A stretch of DNA of 64,000 nucleotides, taken from the NCBI GenBank assembly GCA_900491605.1, contig UESW01004762.1:441919-505918 (forward strand), given 5' to 3'. The notes below the pieces were generated by a model, which ran no database searches, was not told the DNA's origin, and saw only the letters and a list, made by a program, of their open reading frames with translations. The position numbers and the translations under genes are program-made. Origin of the DNA: Calamus simplicifolius (lineage: Eukaryota; Streptophyta; Magnoliopsida; Arecales; Arecaceae). Positions 47,301 through 58,910 of this stretch are shown piece by piece; within the stretch, counting starts at the first letter, position 1, and each line of letters begins with the position of its first letter.

Positions 47301-48530
47301 GAAATGAGAAAACTGGTCCCTAATGACGTGGATGTCATTTTGGTATTGGTCTTCATCATCGACAATCCGTCGAATCCTGTTAGCAGCACGTCTCTTCAAG
47401 GTGATCTAATGAAAAAATTTGGTATTTCAATCACCCTTCCGAATCTACTAAATCCGAGACCTCTATCTTCAGTAAGTCTCCTGCTGCTGTAAAAGAGAGT
47501 GGTGGCGGTTTAGCAAAGCACGAAGAGCAATGAGATCAGAATTAGGAAGGCAGCCTTCAACATCCTCCCTAGTCTGAATGGTAGTGATCTCAGCTTTGAC
47601 CTACTCTACTTTCCTGACTAGGTCCCCTACCTCCAATCTATTCCATTTGTAAAGCCGATGCTTCGCTAACTCAAGATGCCTAGAAAGTCTGTACTCAGCA
47701 CTACCTCTAACAGGAAGATGCTAAACTTGGGAGATAATAGCCCACACCGTAGAATAAGAAATCCAAAACTGCTCAAAACGAAACTGTTTCCGCTGCTGCG
47801 AAGCCGCCTTCGTGGATATCAAAATTGGATAGTGATCAGAAGCAATCCGAGGAAGATGAGTAACAGTGGTGGAAGGATAAAGCTGAAGCCACTGAGCCGT
47901 GGCCAAAGCTCTGTCCAATCTCTCCCAAACACGAGTTGTACCCTGACGGTTGTTACACTAGGTGAATTGGGGATCCGAAAACCCCAAATCAAATAGCCCA
48001 GCAGTGAAGATGAGCTAAACTCAGCTGACTCTGTCGAACCAACAAACTGCCTTCCTCCTCTCTTTTCACTAGCCCTAATAATACAGTTAAAGTCTCCAGC
48101 AATGAGGGAAAGAAAACCCCTGGCAAGAAGAGAAAGACTCTCAGACCAGAGAGTACGCCTTTCCTAAAAATCCGTACTAGCATAAACCTCCAAAAGAAGC
48201 CAGGGATCGAATATCCCTTCAGAGATAACAAGAGAGACCTACTGATTACATCGGTGAAGGGCATCAACCCGAATGGAGGAGTTTCGCCAGAGAGCCAAAA
48301 TCCCTCCAGATAGACCCGTAGACTCTACTGCATATGAAGACCACGTTCTAGCAACCTACCTCCGAAAATGGACTAAACTGTTATCCGATAATCGGGTTTC
48401 CAAAAGAATACATAAATCAAAGCTGTGGAGCTGCATAAGTCTCCCAAAAGAGGAGCGAAATGAAGGTTTTCATACTCCTCTTACGTTCCATACAAGAATC
48501 TTCATATTAAGGTTGAGGGGATGACCCCCG
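44395..48530 (-). pseudogene. L1-B ORF2: endonuclease, reverse transcriptase, RNase H, dead
   Basis: The endonuclease segment shows SLIAGDFNCIIR near 48090 and ASDHYPILIS near 47830. The reverse transcriptase begins PDKVPGPDGFPPFSFRIYW and includes YRPISLCTILYKV and MAVKLDMERAYDRLS. The polymerase motif reads FAND instead of FADD (near 46435), changing a catalytic Asp to Asn. A zf-RVT remnant (about 45300-45190) and RNase H (VYREANSAADWV at 44395-44604) follow. Many stops and frameshifts break the frame, for example near 48400, 48240, 47960, 46720, 45850 and 45620. It cannot be active. Confidence 0.88.
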
Positions 48531-48768
48531 CCTTAACCTCAACCATCTCAGTATCAGGAGGACATTCGGAGATTGATATACCTACAGCAAGGTGGGTATC
48601 CTCCATAGCATCTGCAGACTCTCCATCGAGGGGGGCGGGTCTAATCTGCATCTCCAGTCCCTGTCCTGTGAGGACTTCCTTTAGAGAAGATACAATCGAG
48701 TCATGGCTACGACTCGTGAGCTAATTTGGCTTATCAGATGCAATCGACTCCCCTTCAACAATCACAGT

Positions 48769-50157
48769 CTATATTCGGGTGGACTCACCACCCTTAATAA
48801 CCAGGGCAACAGTACCCCGGCTTGATTCCGAGGATGCTGAGAATACAAAGTTATCCTGAGCACTTTTAATCCCCGAAGCAGTCATTTTACCTTTTCTTTT
48901 TTCATTTTTTGAGGTAAGTCGATGATGCTCTGACTCAGAAGCCCTGGCCCTCTTTGATGGGCCAGGGTGAGCATCCTTGCTGACAATGGGCCACCCAGCC
49001 CATTTATTCGAACCCAGGGCAAACGGATTCTCTGAAATTTGGCTTGAATTCATCTGAAGCTGGACACCACTACTCACTGGGTTCATCTGAATCTGAACTC
49101 CACTGCTCCCACTGTGAGTAACATTCTCAGACATAGGACCTTTGCCAGAGAGCCCGACACATTCCTTTTCTACCGACACGCTCCCTACTACCCTTCTATC
49201 CAAAGTCATCTCCCCTGATACCTGACCAGAAGCAGAGCCTGGGACAACCATAGTGGACTTGGAGAGCTTCGGCTGCCGGCGAGTGACCATCACCAGCTCA
49301 GTCCAACCATCCGTCGAAGAAGATACTTTCGAAACTGAATTGACACCATTCACCTTCCTCCTCGGCTCCGGTACAGGAGATTGAGCAGGACGACGTTGCC
49401 TCACAGCCATCATCCATGGTCCATATTTTGAGCACACCGACGTTGGCTCAGTCTCTAGCAAAGGGCCACAGGACCCGGATAGATGTAGAGATCCACACCT
49501 GGGGCATATACCCTCCAGGTGTTCGTACTGATATTGCTGCCAAAAGGGTGCACAAGTGCCCCTGACTCAGACTCCCGACCAAAGAGGCCGCCAGAGATCA
49601 ACCCAAACGCAAGCCCTTGCATACTCTCTCCTGTTTTTCACCTTGGTAAAGGAATTAGAGCAAACATAGATGCATGTCGTAGCTAGGATGGAGCTCAATA
49701 TTTCATCTGCCCAGAATTCAAGAGGAAGGTTCGGAAGCCTTACCCACAACAATGCTGTCGCCACTACATCTGGCGCCAGAATGAATTCCGGGGACCACTC
49801 CTCCGTTGCAATAGGTTGCCCATTATCTACCCATGGCCTCTCCAGAGCCATCTTCCTTCCTCGAAGATAAGAGAATTTGAAAATGAAACACCTATAAGCA
49901 AGGGTAACAACCTCAATTTCTCCAAGGATACAGATTACATCTGGAGAAACCCAACGAAGGAAGCTCCTTGCAATGATGGCCGATCTTTCCCAATCAGACA
50001 CTTTCTCTATCAGCAATTCCATAACAACTTGAATTACGTCAAGGAGGTGCCTCCCCAGCTCTGCCACCTCCGTCGCAGATGGTGACAAAGTAACCCACAC
50101 GAAACGGGTATCAGATGCTTGTCTCCACGCTGTCCGGTCTTCCTTGTCTCCATCCAC
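48769..50157 (-). pseudogene. L1-B ORF1 (DUF4283 gag-like RNA-binding protein), broken
   Basis: This is the nucleic-acid-binding ORF1 protein of a plant L1. The N-terminal part (50157-49567) has the DUF4283 pattern: LSYAR-region equivalents, a buried hydrophobic strand order, and LLWVRLPNLPLEFWADEILSS. A stop lies at about 49567. In the same sense a zinc-knuckle segment (ICPRCGSLHLSGSC) lies near 49500. A long Ser/Gly/Pro/Lys-rich tail (49461-48769) follows. The start at 50157 (MDGDKED) is the first ATG. Order relative to ORF2 is standard. Confidence 0.78.
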
Positions 50158-50200
50158 AGCCGAAGGAATAGGGGGACTGAGTTCTCCATGACCCTATGAG

Positions 50201-52216
50201 TTCAGATGCATGAGAACGCCGATGATCGCGGAAGATCACAGCAGCAAGATCCGTATCACCAATCTTAAAGCAAGTTACATAGTAGGGTGTAGGACTATAA
50301 ATACACCATCAAAGTCCTCCGGTCCCAGACCAATTGAAATATATTTTTCTGGCTGCAAGCATTTTTGTCCCCACAGTAATCCATTAAAATAATGAACATT
50401 TTCTTTCATGCAGCTGCAATGGACGGAAAGATACTCATGGACGACAATGCTCAAATAAAAGTAGTGGATAAGATCCCGCTTGTGGATAAGTTTGATGTTT
50501 CTATCAGCAAAGAATCTATACAAATTTTCCCTTGAATTGTTCTTCCATAGGAATAAACTGATGTAGAAACTCAAAACTTGAGATCTTGCTACATTTGGAT
50601 TGGAGATTCAGGTTGCAAAGGCCAAACTGATAATATAACAACGTATCAAATTATGCCTACATAGTAAATTAATCAGTAAATTACATCACAGCAAATCAAT
50701 CATGCGATCAGAGAATTAAAAAATCTAAGCTAAGTAGACTAAGAGATGATACCAGATTCCCGAGTTGCATCCATAAATCCATACCTAAAATGTTCATTCT
50801 GCTGACAAGATTCCTTTGAATGAGAGATCAATGCTTCAAAAAATCTGATCCCATGGTAACACTTTATCATTATTACCTGTCCATCACTACTAGTGATTTT
50901 ATGAATCCCCATCCCAATCACAGAAGATGTTGAACAAAACATTGTATCCTTTCTGTCCGAACAATCGATTAACTACAAACTACCATTGGATCAAAAAGAA
51001 AGATCTAACCAGAACCAGCTCTAAATGGAAATTGGCCAAAGCTTTATCCTAACCAATTAAATTTAGGCAGCGAGCTCATTGAATAGCTTTAACATTTTGG
51101 ATAAAATCTTTGCTGCTCAAGAAGTATCAAAAACAGAGTAGAAAAAGAAGAATCCAGAGGAAAATTTCTTTTAGAGATCACTCCGATCACTCCAGAGCCC
51201 GGAAATATCATCACAGAATGATCAACAATCAAGTCAAATATCTACACATGCAAATTGACGAAATATAAACCATCAACACCCTTTTCTATTTCCTATAAGA
51301 ACCACCATTGATTGTTTCTCTTAACTCTGTAAAATAAAATAGGAATTTGCTCTGAAAAAAGGATAAGTGGTATCTTATTTCCCCAACTGATGCCCAACAA
51401 CCATATCAAAATGGACTGGAACAATATATTAGGTGGACTAATCACCAACTTCTTCATCCATTAAGGGACCCCCAAAAAGAATTCTTATCTTACCTCTGGC
51501 CCATCGATGAAGCTATAAATAGCCATCTTAGAAATTTAGTGAAAAAAAAATTAACAAAACTAAAGTATCCGGTTAAATCTTTTAAAATTAATAAAAGAGC
51601 TTGCAACAGTAAGCTGCACCTATTTCAACATTAAGATAAACACCACTGCTCAAACTGCTACACTGCAATAAGCTGTGAAGTAAGCTGCTTCCTCTCATCA
51701 AATCTCCCAAAGCAAAGAAGGAGCACCGCAATTGCTGATAGGAAAGATGAGTATTTCAATCTCTGAGTCGTCATGCCAAGGCTGGAAGTATTAAACAAGA
51801 AGCAACTGAACCACAACCATGCCTCCAGTTCTGGATTATGAACAAAGTGCCAGCAACAAATGAGTATCTGCTGCTGTTCTGATTCAGACTGTGACTGTCC
51901 TGCTGGTGAATATGGATTACATACACGGTTGATCTGCCAAACTGTCATCTGCATCGAGTATTGGATCTTTTTTTTCTTTCTTTCTTTTTTTTTTTTTTTT
52001 TGCCACAGCCATGATAATTCACTTCATGATTCTTAAAATAGAAGAAGCAGTCATATTTCAGAATACAGATCTTGCTACTGCAGTTGTAAGTGCCAGCAGA
52101 AGAATGTTCAAACCAAAAGGACCTGATTTGAAATGACAACATTGCTTCAATAGCAGCCCCATTTCATAATTATGATGTTGCTTCTTCCTCTAGAATGCAG
52201 TGATGCATACCTTTGG
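50201..52216. other. Intergenic region and BCD1 3' flank
   Basis: No supported gene. The part next to 52217 should hold the BCD1 3' untranslated region (minus strand). A T-rich run lies at 51967-52001. A 99-codon open frame at 50574-50275 (minus) has no recognised motif. Confidence 0.5.
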
Positions 52217-55200
52217 TTACTTTGGAGTTGGGATCTCCCCTTCCTCTAATTCCTCTTCCATAAATGACTCTCCACCAAAACACAGGGGCTTCTTTCTTCT
52301 TTCTTCTGATTCATCTTCTTCACTGTATCCACTGTCCAAACAGAGAAAATCATCAGGATTTATTTCTCCAATAAGATCTGAATAAGCATCTTTCACTTCC
52401 TGGCGAAAGTCAAATACTTCCTCTTCAGGAAAATTCTTTGGATTTGAACCATCAAAGGAATGCCTACTTCTTTCATCCACCACATTTGCTTGACACTTGC
52501 TACCAGAAATAGGTTTTAAATATTCAGCAGCTGCACTTGACATCTGCTCAGTGGAGTGAATGACTTCTTCCTTAGATATAGACACATTCTTAGAAAGTTG
52601 AGCATAATTACAGGGCTCTAAAATTTTGTGATCCATAAGATCAACAACCCTTGTGTCCAAAACCATCTCACCTTCTTCTATTTCCTCCTCTCTAAATGAA
52701 GTACCCTTTGGGATTTGGTTGCTGCCAGGAAAATCAGGAGGTCCCACATTCCTACAAAATGACCTCGTTTCCTTCTCAACTTCAAAGTTACAGCAATGCG
52801 AAGGAAGAAAAACATATATCACAGGGTACTCTACGATAACAGAATCCTTCAGCTGCAGGCCTATGGGAGCCTTTATGTTCAATTCACGAAATGGTGACTT
52901 GGCACCCTGCAAGGATTAAAAACTTACCCTCAAATATTATTCAAACTTAACATGTAAGGATTTCTGACAACTAAATGTTCAATACCTTAGCATTCTTCCG
53001 AAGGAAAAACTTCAAATCAACAAACTGTACATCGCAAAAGGGCCTCAGCTGATTGTTCCATGGACTAGGTGCTAGATGTTTCTCGATGACAGAAGACAAA
53101 TTCACATTTTCACCAACGCTGGAAGAATGGATATATTATAATCAAGTTTGCGCAGTTTCTTTCAAATTGATGGTTAAAGCACACAGTAGTCAGAGTCCAA
53201 ATATATCACGCCACCAAAGAATGTCTAGAGATCCCTAGATGCATAGCAGAACAGAGTAGGGCTTTTTGATAATAAATCCCTATTTGTCTGGCTTTGAGAG
53301 GATTCAACTTATATTAACCAAAGAAATTGGACAAACAGTTTCACTCACCCATGGTTAATCAGGATGACATCTGTCGAGTGAAACCTCCATTCAAGCGTCC
53401 AAGAAATACAATTCTTCCTGGATGAGAATATATGAAGATGTAAATATAAAACTCAACCAAATGACAACCTTGTCAAGGTAGCAATTTCTAACATAAAAGG
53501 CATATTAATTTATAGACTTAACTACGAAGGGAAGACAAACAAGAATAAATGCATAAAAATTTCTGAAGAAGTAATCATCAGACCTTTTGTACATCCGACC
53601 GCGGCAGAGAACACAAATATCAAAATATGGACTTCCATTATAACCTAAATATCAATATGCCTAAACGAAAGAGGTATCAAAATCACTCATTCAAGCATCA
53701 TTCATGAAGCCATTATTCAAAATGTCTATTCTGTTATACCTTTCATGCAGCATATTAAAAGGCTAGCATTGTGAATGTTGGAAAAAAAATTAGGAAAAGG
53801 TAAAGATGTTGCAAAAATATTCAATAGATGTTATGGTAGATATTAGAAGCTAAAAAAACGTCATTGCGAGGCGGGGTGATGCGAAATAAATAACAACAAA
53901 AGGAAGATAAGCTGCAAATAGATTTACATACCAAATTTGCAAAAGAAATAATGATAGTCCCCAATATAATGAGTGAGGAAAAAGTCTTTCGGCAGCCAAG
54001 CATAGGCATTGCAGGTTTAAATATGGCATGTCAACAACAATCCTATTGACATTGGTTAACATGTTCGTAACACAAAAGGACCATAGGAGGAAAAGAAATG
54101 AAAATTGATCTCTCTTTAATGGGAAGTAACTGGTTATGCAGTCTCACCAATACCATAAGAGAACATGTTCCTCTATTTTGTTAGTCATCAGTTGGTGGGG
54201 AGCATGTAACTGAAATTGTTGGAAACCCATGAACAGCAGCTTTTCTAGACAGGTTGATAGGGGTAGATTTTCTTATCCTTTTTAAGATGGTTCAGTGAAC
54301 TTCAATCGGATCTATTACTACAAAGGGATGGCACAATGCCGATGCAGCTTGAGTTTGAATGGACCAACTTCCCCATAACTTCTGTATTCCAAGTGTAAGC
54401 ACTGCCTATTATTCCAGTGACCTTGGGTTGAGACTTTTTTATACCATTTTCACCAGGAAAGTTTAAGAAAAAGTTTCAACAGTCAGCAAAACTGCTACCT
54501 TCATATTTCAGGTTCCTTGGACAGTACCTAACCACCCAAAGAATCTTCAACTTAGTTTATGCCTTGCAAAATCTGTAGAACATGTTATTACCTAATTATA
54601 AATGATGTTGTCCTCGTGACATGTTTAATTTTTGCATAGTTTTGTGATAGCCATAGCGGGTTAACTGTCACAAGAAATAGCTTTGTTATCATTTCCCATG
54701 ACAGACATTTTAAAGTTTTGTTATGAAACTGAAATTTACTGTCCATCTAACAAATACATGGCTAGAATTTCTTTTTGGCAATTTTTTTCGACGCTTGTCA
54801 TTATCTTGACCAATTTTTGCTTAAATCAGAGATAATTAATAAATAATAAATTTTTATTTTGTTCTTCTTTTTGTTGCAGTCTTCTAAGAGGTGTCACTAC
54901 AGACAGTTCTCCCTCTTCCACTGCATAAGAAATACCAGTAAGTTTTGACCTTGAACTTCCAGATTTTGACATCTCTGATCATGATTTCTCCTTCTGTGAA
55001 CTGTTAACCGACTGAGACAATAAAACTGCGTCCCACACCAGTTTAGTTATGTATGTTACCAATTTTTCATAGCTTAGGATACCATTGAGCATTGATCGTT
55101 TTAGTTCCTAACATTCACATGCATTTTACACATAATTACTTACTTGTAAATACAAAAATCAATACGTTGATTTTTATAATTTTGAGTGCTCTCTTGGAAG

Positions 55201-56102
55201 GGTAAAAATTCCACTTAATTAAGAAATTTAAGCTTCTGTGCAAGAACTGCATGGGCATGTCATTAACTGTAAGTTAAATATGAAAGAATAATTGTTCTTT
55301 AGTAAAACATTAAAAATACATATAAGTTATTTATCAATGTTTTATAAATTTTCGCTAAAAAAAAGGGTTTTTTTTAATTTGTTATTCTTTTAAATCAACA
55401 TGTATGACATGGCCCCCTGCGCTAGTTAGCAGATCAACAATTCATGCCAAATAAAAAGACTTTTTATCGAGCTAATAATCTTAACTTCCTAGAATCAAGG
55501 ATTCTAAAATCAACAGGAAAAAAAAATCTAGGATGTAAAGACAAACGAACCTCTGATCGTATCTCGACTGGTTCTTCTCCCTTTTCGACATCCCCGGCGG
55601 GAGAATCAGTAGCTGAATCCTCCGGCGGTGCGCGGCATTCCGGAGCAGCCGGAGCCTCACCGGCATCTTATTAAACCTGAACCCCTCCCGGAACTCGGCG
55701 AGCATCCGACGGGCCGACTCCGACACCCTCTTCGTCTCCTCCAAAAAGTTGTAATCTTTACCCGTCCAAATCAAACAAATCGGCAAGAAATCCAGTCAGG
55801 GGCTCAAGAAACAATCAAGCAGGCAATAAAGATCGAGAAAGAGAGCTGAGAAGAGGCGAAAGTGGCCGACCAGATATGAGGCGATCGTCGTCGAACTGGG
55901 AGAGGGGGACGAACTCGGCCCGATTCCTCTTGCCGGTGCAACTGGTCCGTTGTTTGTGGGATTGGACGCAGGGGAGGCTGCAGGTGAGGAGGGAGCAGCC
56001 CGGGCAGCGGTATTTCCATGGATTGGAGCCGCACTCCTCGCAGAGAGAGGGCTTCTTCGAGTTAGTGTTAGGGTTAGGGTTAGGGGCCTCTGGCTCGGCC
56101 AT
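52217..56102 (-). CDS. BCD1: Box C/D snoRNA protein 1 (BCD1/ZNHIT6-like), five exons
   Basis: This nuclear zf-HIT protein helps assemble Box C/D snoRNPs, which guide rRNA 2'-O-methylation. Exons on the minus strand are 56102-55871, 55755-55551, 53417-53349, 53118-52986 and 52906-52217, all with GT..AG introns and consistent phases. They give 442 residues. The start MAEPEAPNPN is chosen because the zf-HIT domain follows at once (CEECGSNPWKYRCPGC, CSLPCVQSHKQRTSC); an in-frame ATG at 56186 is also possible. Then come NFLEETKRVSESARRML, WTLEWRFHSTDVILINHG, VIEKHLAPSPWNNQLRPF, DLKFFLRKNAK and SPFRELNIKAPIGLQL, all in the order of plant BCD1. The acidic C-terminus carries two related motifs, EEEIEEGEM and EEELEEGEIP, ending TPK. 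Intron 2 is 2.1 kb. No lesion was found. A telo-box lies just upstream. Confidence 0.93.
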
Positions 56103-56203
56103 GGTGGAGATGGGATTTGGAGGAGGACGGCAAGGGAAGCTTCGGGTTGGAGAAGGGTTTTGGTCTCTCTTTTCGAGGGCGAACACCGACCGGTTCGAAG
56201 GGT

Positions 56204-56212
56204 TTAGGGTTT
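56204..56212 (-). promoter_or_regulatory. Telo-box upstream of BCD1
   Basis: The minus strand reads AAACCCTAA, followed by ACCC, about 100 bases upstream of the BCD1 start codon. Telo-boxes are common near transcription starts of plant ribosome-biogenesis and translation genes, which fits a snoRNP assembly factor. Function here is inferred. Confidence 0.6.
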
Positions 56213-56410
56213 ACGGTGCGGTGTTCTCAATCCAATAATTTCTATGAAAATATTAGCCCCAGTACTAAGCTCATGTTTGGAAAAAAATATTAAAAAAATA
56301 AATAAATATTTTTAAAATATAAAATATAGAATATAAAATCAGAATAACAAATAGTTAAAAAAAAAAGGAACGGACTTCTGGCGTAACCACTATCGTGCTC
56401 ACGAAGCCAA

Positions 56411-56880
56411 CCCTTGGATGGAAAGAAAGTTAAGAAAGAAAGGAAAATAAAAAAAAAAAAAAAAAAAAATAAGAGAGAAAATAAAATTTATTTTATTTAG
56501 ATAGAGAGAAAAGTAAGGATGAAAAAAAAATAGAAAGAAAAATAGAAAAAAAAAAGTGATGACCCCCTAAACCCTAAACCCTAAACCCTAAACCCTAAGT
56601 TTTCTCTTCGAAATCGTGGAAGAGAAAACTCAAAAGTGCTTTTTTTTTTTTTTTTTCATTCCAATATTGATCCTTCAAAAAAAAAATCGATGCATTTTTA
56701 ATCATTTTTAATAAGAATATTATTGTCATTATAAATTATTTACTTTTCTTTTCTCTCTATTTTCTTCCCACTCATCCAAACAGAAGGAGAGAAAATGTTT
56801 TCTCTTCAATTTTCTTTCCTTCCACTTTTCTCTCCTCCCAGTTTTCTTTCCTCCCAATTTTCTCACCATCCAAATAGAGC
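56411..56880. repeat. Fold-back purine/pyrimidine region, possible MITE
   Basis: The left arm starts TTGGATGGAAAGAAAGTT (56412) and is A/G-rich to about 56560. The right arm is T/C-rich and, in reverse complement from about 56877, starts TTGGATGGTGAGAAAATT. The arms are therefore inverted repeats of each other, though imperfect. The centre holds the telomere-like array at 56565-56598. No clear target-site duplication was found. The element class is uncertain. Confidence 0.45.
56565..56598. repeat. Interstitial telomere-type repeat (CCCTAAA)n
   Basis: Four exact CCCTAAA units and a final CCCTAA run in tandem. This is the Arabidopsis-type plant telomere sequence. The array is short and lies upstream of BCD1. 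Confidence 0.9.
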
Positions 56881-57709
56881 ATTGGCGTCTCGCCACCGCC
56901 ATTACTCATTTACTTGTCCTCAAATTTGCACAAAAAAATATTTTTATCTTCAAAACTTCCAATTTTTACATTACTCCCATGTTGCAACTTGCAATTTTAA
57001 TTTATCATTGCATCAAATCAGTTAAAATTAATATAAAAACTAACATATCTCTTTATCAACCAATATATATATATTTATTTATTTAATAATTATTTTATTA
57101 ATTTTAATCAATCTTACGCCATAGAAGAATACGAATTAAAAGTTTAAGAATCCAATAAGTTTTGAGCGAAATGTTGAGGGCTGGAAGTATATCTTCATCT
57201 TCTTTCTTTTAAAATATATAAAATTTACGATGAAAACTATATATTTAGTTCGCAAAAGTATTCTTTTTTATTGTCATTCTATTCAAAATGAAAATTTATA
57301 TTTTAAGAGATCAACATTCTATCGAACCCTTTCGTAAGTCATTTTTATTTCCATGCAGACTTCCATTCTCCAAAGTCTGCTCTTACTAAAGACTTGCAAG
57401 ACAATGACCCTCTTTTCTTTATCCCATTTCTCTTTCTTCTAAGACACTAAACCAACACCATTGCTACCACTGTTAGTGGTGCCACTATGCAAGACGGGCA
57501 TAGATTAGATAATCCATGGACTGACCCAAGTCCATCCCAAAAACTTTTATAGCTCAGGCCAAATATTTTAGCCAATAAGGTTTGTTCGACTTTAATATTT
57601 TAAGCCCATTCAAATTTTAAGCCGAACCTACGTTTAAAAAAATTAGACCCAATTCGGCTCAAAAATATATATATGCCTATATATTTATTTTATACATATT
57701 TATAATATA
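56881..57709. other. AT-rich intergenic segment
   Basis: No supported gene. The stretch near 57640-57714 is a run of short TA repeats, the target into which the Tat element inserted. Confidence 0.5.
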
Positions 57710-57863
57710 TATATTGTTGAGGGGTAAAATCGTCATTGCATTGATAATCATGTGAAGGGGCTAAGATCAGCCCCATCCCCCCACCCGCTAAGTTACGCCT
57801 ATGAAGAACGAGTCAACTAATGTGGTCCAGCGGGCCGAGCAACTTATGGCTCGGTTCTACCAA

Positions 57864-58222
57864 GCCACCCATAGCCCGGCCTCCCCGAGCTTCCCATAGC
57901 TCGGCCTCCCTGAGCTCCCATAGCTCGGCTTCCCCCGAGCTTCCCGTAGCTCGGCTTCCCTGAGCTCCCATAGCTCGGCTTCCCCCGAGCTCTCATAGCT
58001 CGGCCTCCTCCGAGCTTCCCATAGCTCGGCTCTCACTGAGCTTCCCCTAGCTCAGCTCTCCCCGAGCTTCCCGTAGCTCGGCCTCCCCCGAGCTTCCCGT
58101 AGCTCGGCTCTCCCCGAGTTTCCATAGCTCGGCCTCCCCGAGCTTCCCGTAGCTCCGCTTCCCCCGAGCTTCCCATAGCTCGGCCTCCCCCGAGCTTCCC
58201 ATAGCTCGGCCTCCCTGAGCAA
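57864..58222. repeat. About 14 copies of a 24-26-bp repeat in the Tat LTR
   Basis: Units of the form CCCATAGCTCGGCCTCCCC followed by GAGCTT repeat with small length changes and substitutions (CATAGCTCGG or CGTAGCTCGG). The array is GC-rich against an AT-rich surrounding. It lies in U3, upstream of the TATA box, so copy number could affect LTR promoter strength. Confidence 0.88.
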
Positions 58223-58501
58223 TCCATGACTCGATACTCACCTCCGTGGAACCCGATGCGGGAGAGCCTAGGCCTATCGTAACAGAATCACAAACAAAGA
58301 ATCATATTGAGAAGTGGTCTAGGATCTAGAATAACGGCCTAGGACCTACGCACTCATCAGATCTCAGGCCATCAGGGGGCCCTCCCAGCCATCGATCCTT
58401 TAACAAACAAGATACGGATCCCATCGGCTTCATAACAGCTTGATTCGAATCCCAACAACCTTCGAACCTTCCAGAAGGCGCTCAAGACCCAGGTGATTGC
58501 C

Positions 58502-58509
58502 TATAAATG
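58502..58509 (+). promoter_or_regulatory. TATA box of the Tat LTR
   Basis: TATAAATG sits downstream of the U3 tandem array and upstream of the conserved R/U5 motif, in the right orientation for gag-pol. Confidence 0.65.
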
Positions 58510-58826
58510 CAACATTCCCAGATTCTCTCAGGTATGCGCACAGTCCCTGGCTCACTCTCACTCTCACTCACTCTCTCTCCCTTCCACTGCTTGTCGGTGC
58601 TCCTCTGGAGCTCCCGATTGGCCACCCCTGGAAGGACTCCCCAGAGAGATCCTTCTCCCCATTTCTGTTGATCATCGATCCCCACTGACTTGAGCGTCGG
58701 AGGGTCTTCCGCGGAGGGCCACCCCCAACGCCTCTCGCGTGAGGACTTCTGTGCAGGTATGCCTAGGAGGAAGCCCCCAGGAGACCGACCGCGCCCGAGT
58801 CGGAGGACGGATCCGGCGGCAACAGA

Positions 58827-58844
58827 TTGGCGCTAGAGGAAGGG
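58827..58844 (+). other. Primer-binding site of the Tat element
   Basis: TTGGCGCTAGAGGAAGGG lies two bases after the LTR end. TTGGCGC at this position is usual in Tat/RIRE2-like elements. The exact tRNA is not determined by eye. Confidence 0.65.
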
Positions 58845-58910
58845 CCTCAAGTCCCATTAAAACTTGAAAAAAAGGAGATAAGGATCTCGATATGGAGTAG
58901 AACCTCTCCA

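Larger units (their letters stand above)
44364..50200 (-). mobile_element. L1-type LINE (L1-B), near full length but decayed
   Basis: Read leftward, it has ORF1 (50157-48769), the endonuclease (about 48530-47700), reverse transcriptase (about 47290-45850), zf-RVT (about 45300) and RNase H (44760-44395). A 16-base T run at 44364-44379 is the poly(A) tail. The order and content match plant L1 elements, and about 5.8 kb is a usual full length. The exact 5' end and target-site duplications could not be fixed. It is the same family as L1-A and lies in the same orientation 2.3 kb away. Confidence 0.88.
57715..58824 (+). mobile_element. 5' LTR of a Tat-lineage Ty3/gypsy element
   Basis: The LTR begins TGTTGAGGGG and ends CGGCAACA, followed two bases later by a TTGGCGCTAGAGG primer-binding-like site. 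It is 1110 bp. U3 holds a long 25-bp tandem array (57864-58222). A TATA box, TATAAATG, lies at 58502-58509. The R/U5 part has TTGAGCGTCGGAGGGTCTTC near 58691. The 3' LTR is outside the window. Confidence 0.88.

Noticed and set aside
44340..50300. Target-site duplication for L1-B
   Set aside because: I compared the flank left of the poly(T) run with the 50160-50300 region and found no convincing repeat.
57864..58222. Regular repeats that might suggest a CRISPR array
   Set aside because: Units are contiguous with no unique spacers, lie inside an LTR, and the genome is a plant.
58033..58241. Open frames with repeating GKLGEAEL-like residues
   Set aside because: They arise from the 25-bp tandem array in the Tat LTR and are not genes.
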